A stretch of 64,000 nt of DNA from Mugil cephalus (Eukaryota > Chordata > Actinopteri > Mugiliformes > Mugilidae). Of the stretch, positions 36,234 to 47,400 are shown piece after piece. The DNA is taken from assembly GCF_022458985.1 (NCBI RefSeq), contig NC_061776.1, positions 8,124,379 through 8,188,378 on the forward strand, given 5' to 3'. How positions within the stretch are numbered: position 1 is the first letter of the stretch; the number at the start of each line of letters is the position of its first letter. A model generated the notes under the pieces. It saw only the letters and a list, made by a program, of their open reading frames with translations. It ran no database searches and had not been told where the DNA came from. The position numbers and the translations under genes are program-made.

Positions 36234-36480
36234 GGGTCTTCAACGTATCTATTACATGTGTTACATATTAAACTCAGCATAGTGCTATTTATAAGTATTT
36301 ATTATAATGCTATCCATTATCGGTTTTCTAAAATATGTTGGATTCATAACCCTAACGTGTATTTAAAGAAATTAAAAAAACACATATATATATAAAATGT
36401 CTTATCAACCAAAGATTTTGTGACTCCTCCCCCTGCAGTACCCTCGCGGACCCCCTAGGGGTCGTGGACCCCCTGTTGAC
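36234..36480 (+). mobile_element. GGGGTCTTCAAC-family element, copy 4 (both ends present)
   Basis: The most complete short copy: left end CAGGGGTCTTCAACG, then TGTTACATATTAAACTCAGC, TTCTAAAATATGTTGGATTC, CAACCAAAGATTTTGTGAC, and right end CCCTCGCGGACCCCC, AGGGGTCGTGGACCCCCTGTTGAC. The ends are imperfect inverted repeats (CAGGGG(G)TC). About 247 bases with no coding capacity. Confidence 0.75.
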
Positions 36481-37915
36481 TCTGTGCATTAGAGTGCAGC
36501 TGGTTAAATGAGTAGATTTATTTAAATGTATTCATTCTTTATATCATGATAACTCACATTTTAATGAGGCATAACAACATTTAACAGGACAGACATTGCA
36601 ATTAAAATGAAAATGGAGTCAAAAGTGGATCCTTCTTTAAATGTTAATTGTTATATATATATATATATATGATAACATGATTTTGTCAGTTTCTCATGTT
36701 CTACAGCTGCTGTTCTCATGCTTCCTTTGAGAAGCATCTGACCTCTTTTGCTGAGGTTTTTTTTCCTCTTTTAATTTATAAGGTGAGTCACGGTACAGAC
36801 CAATAAGCAGTTTGAAACTATTATGGCTAATTTCACACGTTTTAAATAATTCAAGGAGACCAAAAGTGACGAAAATGAACTTATCGTAGCTCTTTTCTTT
36901 TGTTTTTCTTCAGTAGCTAGAATGCGGTGTTTGAGGTCCCTTCAAGCCTTCACAAGATAAATCTCACCGATGTAGTCATTTATTTACTTATTCTATTTTT
37001 TTGTGAAACAAGTCTAAACACACATAAGCCCGCTTTAGAAGAGAAACCCATGATCCATGAGTTTTTACGTAACATTTTATTTTTTTTCCACATTTAATCC
37101 ACGTTTCTGAAGTAGCATCAGGTTAATTCTGAGCGATTCAGAGGCGTTTCCACAAAAAGTTGAAAGAGATCTTAAAAAGGTTTGAAAATCTCATAATCGT
37201 GGCTTCGGTTGATCCTTTGTTGCTCCCTTTTAGGGTGAAGAGTCTCTCGACACGTCCGGGACGTCTCAAAAAACATCATTAAATGTGATTGTCTGAGTTC
37301 GTTTTTGCACATTTCAACACGTTTTCTGTTTTTTTTTTTGTGTAAGTGTCAAATTCAAACCACTGCGAACGAAAAAAAAAGTTGGAAAAGAAGCAACGTT
37401 TATTTCTTCATCAAGGCGTCCCCTTTGATTCCAGACATTAAAATGAACACCGATAAACAGAATTAAAGCCTTTATGTTGTTGTTGTTGTTGTCGTCATCA
37501 TTTTGAGAAACCTTGTGATAAAAAGGTACCAAACCAAAAAAACACAAACAATTTTCTCTCTAAATATTTTCTGACCGATTTTCTTCCGATTGAGGAGAAA
37601 CAAAAGTGTCAGCTGCGCCGGACGCTTGAGAAATTCTCAAATATCACAATATGTGATACATTCACATCTAGTTAATGTGAGTGGATATTACATATACATA
37701 TTTTTTTTTTTTGATAACTTCCCAAGAGCTAGAACTTATCAAAATACTTCACTGCACACGTCCAGAAATTGCAAAACCATAAATTTAATTTCTACTAATT
37801 GTTCATTGACTCAGAAAGTGGTTTCTTATCATTACAACTGATTGATAAGTTAACTACATCGACAGAGAAGACGGCCACAGTATTGCACATACCATCGCGA
37901 TCTTCACACAAAGTT

Positions 37916-37943
37916 CACACACACACACACACACACACACACA
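37916..37943 (+). repeat. (AC)n microsatellite
   Basis: Uninterrupted AC run of about 14 units downstream of ncstn in transcript direction. Confidence 0.9.
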
Positions 37944-38397
37944 AGCACACAACCTCACAACTGCTCGCAAACACACTCGACCACACATCCGTCCCGCTTC
38001 CTCGCACACGGTCACATTTACGTTTTTTCATCGGAATCAGCCACGTGCTCAAAATAATGCTCGCCGTTTAGTGCCTGCTCCACGACACGGTAAACGAAAC
38101 ATTCTTTGATAATAAAAAGAAAAACAAACGAAACTAAAAACAAAAAGAATTATAAACATCTTCTCCACTGGCGGCGCTGCTGGTGCCTGACCAGTGTGTT
38201 TCTGACCCTGATGAGTCCATCCAGGCCAATCCAGTCCAGTCCAGTCCTCACGTCGCGCCTCACCTGAGTGAGTCCATAAACATGGAGTCGTCGTCTAAAA
38301 GACCCCCCGTCCCCCCTCCCACCGCCCTTAACTGAGTCTAACCTGCCTGTACCTACTCGTGCTGTGTTTTAAAGAAATCTGTCCGTGTCGGGTGGGA

Positions 38398-38456
38398 AGT
38401 AGAAGTAGTAGAAGAAGTAGTAGTTGTAGTTGTAGTAGTAGTAGTAGTAGTAGTGG
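38398..38456 (+). repeat. (GTA)n / GTT trinucleotide run in the ncstn 3' UTR
   Basis: A run of AGTAGTAG units with interruptions, starting about 30 bases after the ncstn stop codon, so it is transcribed as a (TAC)n run in the 3' UTR. Confidence 0.85.
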
Positions 38457-38484
38457 TCGTGGGCCTGAGACGCCTCCGTGTGGA

Positions 38485-41400
38485 TCAGTATGTGTTGGTG
38501 GTGGGTTCCCTCCCCGAGCTGAAGAGTATGTCGGCCTTCGAGCTGATGATGTAGGTGAGGAGGAGGGACGTTAGCAGCACGCCGATGCCCACGCCGAGAG
38601 TCAACATCTGGAAGAGGAAAGATTTATGAAGAATCTGCACGATGGATAAATTCTAACTGAAAACAACATATTAAAAGGAACATTCATTCATTTTTGGCCA
38701 CTTGGGAACAGCAGGACAAGCTCTAGACCGATATTAGATATGATTTATGATTTAAATCCTTGCTTGTAAAAAATAAATAAATCTTTTCAAGACTTTTCAA
38801 GACTTTTCAAGACTTTTAAAGACTTGCAGAGACTTGCAGAGACTTGTCATTTGAAGCCAGACAGGCAGAGGACATGACACTGACACAACTAAAAACTATA
38901 AAAGGTGCAAGTGATCATTTAAATTATGCTAAATTTATCGTGGCTTTAATATCACTATACATATGTAACTTCCACTATAAGATGAACAGAGTGAGACCAG
39001 ATGCATCATGTTAATGTCACAACTTCATACCAGCCTCTACACAGAGTTTTGATTTACTTCAACGTAAAAATAGTTGACGTTGAGGTTTAGCCAGACTCAT
39101 TGTTGTTGTTACGTTTCCTTTATTGTTGTTGTTTTGTAGTTTTTTTTCTCTCTGGTTCAAGCCAGTAAACAACAAGGGATAGCTTAAATCAATAATAATG
39201 TAAATTTGATGCATAGTAATAGAGATTCTCCTAAACTGTATCTGACACATTCCCAGCTATACATAAAACTTGAGATTATATCGTTTTGCATTCAATATTA
39301 TGCTATCCCTTATCCGTTTTCTAAAATATGTTGGATTCATAACCTAACGTGTATTTAAAGAAATTAATATATATATAAAATGTCTAATCAACCAAAGATT
39401 TTGTGACAGAGGCAACTCTCTGAGACACTGTCAGAATGAACGATGTTTCTATGAATAAGTGACTGTGTGCTACATTTCCACAGATCTCCGTGTTAAACGT
39501 CATGAATGTTTACCTCCAGGTCGTGACTGGCCACCAGAAATATGCGTCCTGAGATGGTCTTCCACCTGGACTCGGCCCACGTCGAGTAGGTTTTGGACGT
39601 GTACTCGTTCAGGTCGAAGGCCGGGGACAGGGCTTTGGAGAGCTGGACGGTGGAGCGGGTGCAGAAACCCTCCCGGGTGGTGCTGTTGGGAGGCGCTGCG
39701 CCTTGGATCCACATGAAGCTGTAGAACTGAGGGGGACGGGGTCACAGGAGGAAATGAATTAATCACTTTAGAACGGCTTCCACACACTTTTTTTATAATT
39801 AAAGTGACATTTTCTGCGTTTCCACTTCCCCCTAGAAATGATCAAAACCTAAATATCGCAATAAAAAACTGGCACATTTCTAAAAAACCTTCTCAAATAT
39901 CACTGTGTCTCATAAGGTGTTTGATACACCATACTTTTAACTCATTATTACCCGTCACTGGAGATGACTCAGGGGGTCATGTGACCAGTTCATTTGACGT
40001 CTTCCTCAAAGTGACGAGAATTTAAGAGAATTACGGTAAAAAACTGTGAAACAAGTTACAGCTCATTCGCAAATCACCTTTAAATAGAAACATGTACAAA
40101 GTGCAATTTTATTGAAATTTCAATATAAGTTGCTTTTATAGAGATTTATATATACATATATATATATATAATTTTAAATATTACTTTTATTTTGCAAAAA
40201 AAAATGTAAAAATAAATAAATAATAAAAAACAAAGCCTGAATATAGGTCTGTCCATCAATTTAAAGACATAATTGAAACCTGTGATTTTCATACTTTTCT
40301 TTTAGTTTCCTTTCTGGAGTTGGTTAAATTAAAGACAAATGGTTAAGAGGGTGAGATTTCAAAAGTTTCCCAGCAGAACACTGATCCGACACAAGACGAG
40401 CAGCGTGATTTACTCCTCCCGTCAGTGGTCTTAATGTTGTGGCTGATCGGAGCACGCCTTACATGTTTGCTGTCCTTGTCCTCCTCGTTCTCCCTCTGGT
40501 TCTGGCAGTTCTCCTGGGTGACGTTGACTGCGCTGCCGGTCAGGTTGGCCAGCAGGTACTGGACCAGACGCGTGGGTTCGCTCAGCTGCTGACTGACGCC
40601 GACGTAGAAGTTCGTGGGTTCGTTGCCTGAGAGAAATCAAACACAACGAGTTTTGTTTTTTGTTTTTTTGACACAAAAAAAACATGAAACAATATTCCGG
40701 CTCTGGGTGTATAAACGTTTCCTCTGCTCTGTCTTCATGTTGACGGCGACAGCGGCGTTTCAGAAAAGACGTGGCTCGACTTACTCAGACGACTCATGTG
40801 GTCGGAGGGAACGAGCTGCTGGAACCACGTGTTATTCGACCGAACGAGGAAACTGTACAGCATCCGGCTCACCTGAGACACAAAAAACACACTTTCAATT
40901 AATACTACTAATAAAAAAAAACATTTCAAGGTAACGAAATGGAACAAAATGAAATTAAAGTTTGTAACAAATAGGAATGATCTAAAAAAAACAGTAAATA
41001 CTAACATCACATCACAAACACTGTAACATTCTGAATGCAAGTCGAACTCAAGCTGGAAGGGGGCAAACATGGTTTATATGTGGACAGCGAGCTTGTAGAT
41101 CAGATAGCGTGAAAGCTTAAACCGTGTATATCCACGCCATAAATAAACAGTCTCACTATCTGAGGATCGGCGTTGATTTTTTCCAGCTGGGCTTCATCTC
41201 CTCCCGCCTGCGTGTACAGAGCTCGAGCCACCAGGGTCGACACTTCAGCCAGAGACTGAAAGACAGAAGAAAAAGATTTTTTTTTTTTTTTTTTTTTAAA
41301 TGGGGAGTTGGGACAAAAACACCACAAGCATAGATGTGATATTTAAATCAAGTCTTGAATTACATATTATCTTAACATATATAACTTGCAGACAGCAAAT

Positions 41401-44400
41401 ACACCAAAACTTTAGAAATAAAATCCATAAACAAATAAAACGGACACAAATAAAGTTAACTTAGTGGTTAATTCCCCATTTCTCAAAGTGAAAAGTACAG
41501 TTTAGCAGAATTAGAGAATAGAGTAGAAGTCTCCATGGTAACGGCCGCTGAGTGGTAAAAAAGTGACGGTTGATCACGGAGATTAGCAGCATTAGTCAGA
41601 GAGATATTTTTACAGATATCTCCGACTCCCAAAGAAAAGAGAAGTAAATGGATCGTTGCATTAGAAGAAACAACTGGAATCCAGACACAGAAACGTGGTG
41701 TTGTGGTTCATTTAGTGTCAGGTAATAATAATTTATGCTGTATTTTTTTGATGGAGTCAAACCTTAAGTTACTTCTTAAGTTACGTTCTGGGGGACTGTC
41801 AGATAAGTTTGTGGATGTTGTTATTTTGTGGTAGTGTGTAGTTACGGCAGTAACTATTTCAGTTAAAACAATAAATAACAATAAAACAATAAACAGAACA
41901 TTTGTGATCACTCCTCGTCGTCCTTATAACGCTACAGTATTGTATGACTAACGTTACTTCTCTTAGCTCTTAGCGTTAGCATCTTTTATTTAACTGAAAT
42001 GACCTTAAACTAACTGAAACTGAGGCTAATCCACATTTCCAAATCCATACCAGTTTGTTTGGATCATTGTCGAGTCTAATTGTCCTTAATTTGATCTGAT
42101 AATCCACATTTGTCCTGGTCTCTCTGTATTTTCTGACACCATGTTGTTGCCACTCAGGGGGCGGAGCCCTGGGCAGCAGTCATGTGAATGCATTGGGCAG
42201 CTTCTCCTTTTCAGTGCACAAGGCACAAGTGTATACAAAATAGTGTAAAAGGGGTATTATTTACAAGTTAAAATACTAAAAACATTGAAAATAATGGCAT
42301 CAGAAGCGCTACCTTGGCCGTGTCTGTGACAAAGTCCAGCTGCTCCTCAGGCGTCAGGTTTGGTGGGTAAGATAAGTTCAGATATTCCTGGTTATCGTAC
42401 ATACTTTCATAGTACCTGCACACAGAACAGGAAAACAAGGATCACCCACTGACACAATACCTTTTGATTATTAACGAAATGAAAAAATGTATTAATTTGG
42501 TTAAGAAATGAACTAAATAAATAAATAAAAGGCACCTATTGGTGAAATTCCTCTGGTGATTCTCGATGACGACGCCGGGGATTTGCCGAGCGAGCAGGAA
42601 ACGCTGGAAGGACGAAGGAGGCAGCGGCTGAGAGAAGCCGGGCTCCTCCACCGAGATGTTTCCACCTGAGGCGGCCGATTGCAAGTTGCTGATGAGCTTC
42701 TTCACCTGAAAGGAGTTGGTTGAAGGGGTTGATTTTTTTAAAAAAAAAAGCTGCAAACGCCCAAAGATCAAGAGACTATTGCACAAAAACAAAGCACGAC
42801 ATGCTCACTGGGATCCCAGCGTTCAGGTTAAAGCAATTAAAATAAAATAAAAATCTCATACGAACCTCCTCATTAACGCTGTCGTTCCTCCTCGACACGG
42901 GATCAGTGTGAAGCCAGAGCTTGGAGTCAGATTTGGGTCCAACCTATGAGGGATAAAACCCAACATAATGAACATACTTACACACAAACATACACAAGTA
43001 TTTCTGTTTGATATATGAGGAAGTTACCTGTCCAACCTCCAGCACCGAGTGAACATTGTCCAGGTCCACGACAAAGTCATTATTCTGCATGTCGTACACC
43101 ATCCTCGAGCTGCCGATGTAGTCGAACGTTTCCTGTGGACAAAAGAAGAAATGGGGAGTTAAATAAAAAAATAAAAAAATAAACATTGTGGTGAATTAAA
43201 CAGAGCGGGAAGAACTGACCCCTTGGAAGAAGGTGTAGAGGATGTTGCGGTTGGGCTTGGCCTCCTGGACGGCGTTACGCAAAGCGTGGGCGGCCGCCAG
43301 CAGGGAGACGAACCCCGCGACCGAGCTTTCTGCTCCCGGAGCGAGGCCGAAGAAAAAAGACCTGCTGTCCACCTGTAGGGACGACAGGAGGAGGAGGACG
43401 GGCATTCATCAGTGTTCATTGTTACACAGGATAAGATCCCAGGCACAACACGTTCAGAAGCCCAGTCCAGTACCTAGCAGCTAACTAGCCTAGCCACTGT
43501 GTTGTGAATATTAGCATTTGTGCTAAAGTGAGGCAAATTTACCACTGATGACTAATGCCTCAATGTTAATTAATGTGCATTGTCCCAATTCAGTAAACTA
43601 ATAAAAGGTTAAAAGTGAGTCACCCCACTTCATGCTGTCATTGCACCACAACCCTGCAACTACCAGGAAATTAGCTTATTCATTTTTACTGTTATTCATT
43701 AAATTGTATCAGCCACGTGTCCAAGTTGGACTGAGGATACAGCTTCAATTCCTTCAATCTTTTCTTGATATATATCATGCAACATCATACAGCTTTTATA
43801 CTGGAAGGACTTCAAAAATGATTTCTCATGAGCATTAGCATGCTAAACCCCATGACACACTGTAGTGAAATATCATGTAGGTCTATTTCACTGTTTTTTT
43901 TGTTGTTTTTTTTATTATCTCTGACTCACCCTGGCTGCAGCGACGACCACGCTCTCCCCCGTCTTGTGGCCCTTGGCTGTGACGTTCAGAGGCCGCGTGG
44001 TGGCCCAAATATTCACATCGCCAAGTGGGTCACACACTTCTTCTAGAGACCAAGAACACAGACCAAACAGTAACAAATGATTAATAATAAGACAAAACAA
44101 AAAAAACATTTAGTGTTTCATGGGTATCTAACATGGGCGCCATGTTAGATACATCAAACCACTATTCATCCATAGAGAAATGGCAATAATAGAGAATAAA
44201 GTATTAAAATATTCAGTGCTCAGCCTACGGCTCCAGCACAGGATCAGGAAAAAACATGGAGGAAAAACAGAGAAAGTTACAGGAGCAGAAGATTAAAAGG
44301 AAGAACTGGACGTCAGCAGATTTCTCCCTGTTATCTGAGATAAATGTCAATGTCTCTCTTTGACGTTTGTATATAGATTTTATATAGAAAAAATAAAGTC

Positions 44401-47400
44401 ACACCATCATTAATGTGAACCTTGATCTCAGAAACTCCTCTTTACAAATGAATGAAGTTTAAAGTTAACCTAGCCTTATGCTAACCATATGCTAACCTTA
44501 TGCTAACCTTATGCTAACCTTATGCTAACCTTATGCTAGCTAGTTATCTAGACTAAAGGCTGAGAATAAACAGGCTTGAATAGCAGCTACGGTCATATAT
44601 ATACTGTGAAACCCATGTAATTTATGTCCATGTAGACAGACAAATTTAACTGACACGTAACTTTAGTCGGTCAGTTTAATTTTCACTATTTCTGAGTATT
44701 AATTGGATTATAATTTTTCTGAGTAATTTCAAACTTTTAACGTTGATGGATGAACACGGAGGCTGAGGAGAAAGTAAACACAGCTCCATGACTGATGAGG
44801 TGATTGAGCTACAAAGCATTTTACAGCCTCATTTAAGATATTTAAAGTAAGTAGACGCTGGGATATTTAAGTGAGGGCCTTTTACATATTGATTGGACCA
44901 TTAATGGAGAAAATAAGACATTCATTTCAACATAGCACATCCAGCCTATAGTGTCACACTGTAGAATCTTCCTTCCGATGTATCGAACATGACTCTCTCT
45001 AATACACGGCTCTGGTCCTACATGCTGTACATACCCTGGCTGAGGCTGAAGCTGATGTGACTCCTCCTCATGCATGTGGCCGTGTCCGTGACGGCCGACA
45101 TGTGCGAGAAGAGCTGCATGGCGCACAGCGGGTACTGGGGCTTGGAGCCGTTCGCCGCCCGGTTGTGCTCAAAGTAACACTGCGAAAGGGAGGAAATTAT
45201 TCACATAATGAATCTCTCAGCGTGTTGCCACAGACACAAGAAAACCGCAATGACATTTTAGTATCGTGAACATTTTTCAATCCTCAGAACGAGTTGGGAC
45301 GTGTGCAGCCGGGCCCAGTGGTGCTGCTGCTAATAATGCTGCTGCTGCTGCTCGTTGGCAGGTTTGAGCGCACCGAGACAAAACGTTTCGCTTCTTGTGC
45401 GGTAGCTGCCGTGATCAAACGCGAAGGAGAACTGCTTCCCTTCACCTGCCCTGACATTTTTATCAAGTGCAGTTGGCAACCACAAGCACTGTACTACAAA
45501 TAAACCATAACACGACTACTCACTGAAACAGATCAGAACACACACATAAGACACGCGCCCACACAGACAGTTCTGAAACGAGAACCGAAAGCAACGCTTC
45601 ACGTGGAACTTTAAAATCATTATAAGACGGCCCGTGTGTTTTTGTCACTTAAAGCAGACGGGCGGAAGGAAAACCAGGCAACAAGTTGTCGAATCTTAAT
45701 GCGCCACAACATGCCCTACATGGCTACGATCTAACGAGCCGCTCCAGCAGCTTCACTGGCAGCTTTCCTGGTCCCAACCACCAGTGAGACGGGTTCAGAT
45801 CGAGCTCTATTGTGACTGTTTCTCATCCATTCCCCTAACGGCAAAACCGCAAGCAGAAAAACAATTAAGCAAACGTCGCAGAGGGAGATCTGTGGAGCGG
45901 TTTACCTGCCGTATGACTTCGGTGTCGTTGTCGTCCTTCACGGAGAAGATGGGGAAGTCGTACTCCTCGTAGGAGAGGCCGTTCCCCAGGGGGTTCCACA
46001 CCGTCACATTACAGTGGGCCAGGGCCGGATCGTAACTCTCTGAATAAACACCTGAGGGAACACACACACACATATATATATATATATGGATAGATATAGA
46101 TAGATTTTTTTTTCCCCCCACAAATTTCTTTAAACACACATTAACATGAGTGCAACATATTTTAGTGAAGGTATAAAGGACGGTTTAATATTGAATGCAA
46201 AATGATAATAATAATGTATATTAATAAATAGAACTAGGCCGAGTTTAATATATAACACATATAGTAGGTCCCTACTTATAAAGCACTTATTAAACACTCT
46301 TCCTACAAAAAAATAATGCAACCTTCAGTGATTCACAAAAATAAAAACATCACAACAAGAAATGAAATCGCCCACGCTGCATACACACATACAGACACGC
46401 ACAAACACACTCACACGTCCACACCCACATATACACTAAAAGTTGTTGACGAGACACGGCAGGACACTGAGGCTTAAAAGGCTACAAACTATTATTACTA
46501 AAATATAAACACTTTGTGGAAGTGTAGAAAAATAAATAATAATATTAAGGTGCTATTAATTTACTTGTGGTGAATAAATGTAACAGAGACAGACGAGCCA
46601 GTGTGTGAGGTGTGTCTTTGAACACAGTGTAAGAAACACAGGCCGGTCTGAAGTCTCTCTGAACACTTGAGACTTTCTAATTTAGTGTAACCACTGACCT
46701 CTGTTAAACCCTGATCACTTTTTTGGCATCATGCATCTTATTTTTTTATTCTTGTATTACTTTATCCTATTTGTATTTGACTATGTCACCTGGGAACTGT
46801 CACTTTATGGGAACATAAATGTAACGCATACAAACGTGAATCTATGGTAGAAATGATCTTTTGTGAAGTACTATGTTTTGTGTAACATGTAGTCCACTTG
46901 CAGTATTTCCCCGCTGCTTTATGTGTCACAACGTTTTAGACTGAGACAGACTTTAATGATCCACAGGGGAAACTGCTTGATCACAGTAGCTTAGTTGCAC
47001 ATGAAAACCACAAGTAAAAAGAAAGATAAAATAACATAAAGATAGATTAAAAGGTGCTAATGAGTTATCATTAGCAGGGAGATATTTTTGATTTAGCACA
47101 TGTATTTAAAAGCTGGGGCTGCTAGCTCCTTTTAACATTAAATCTTTATAGAAAATACCTCTAACTTCAGAAAATAACCTAAACAATCCAACTTTATGGA
47201 AACAAAAATCTAGATTTTGACCATCTACAACATATTGGTTCATACATTATATTATCATTTAGGAGAAAATCACGTTTTCTTTTGTTACTTTAAATACATT
47301 TTACGAACTAAACTTCTGTATTTTTTTTAAACTTATGCTTATGCCATTTTTATTTCAGTGAAGGATGTAAACACCTTCCGTCTGAATGTTGAAACGATGA

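Larger units (their letters stand above)
35520..38484. other. Spacer between ncstn and vangl2; includes ncstn 3' UTR
   Basis: The ncstn 3' UTR runs leftward from 38485. It holds a (GTA)n run and perhaps ends near a minus-strand AATAAA at 37399-37404, giving a UTR of about 1.1 kb. The remaining sequence is AT-rich, with one dispersed element at 36234-36480. No coding exon is seen. Confidence 0.5.

Noticed and set aside
35520-38484. A possible nhlh1 gene between ncstn and vangl2, expected from human order
   Set aside because: No helix-loop-helix reading frame was found on either strand.
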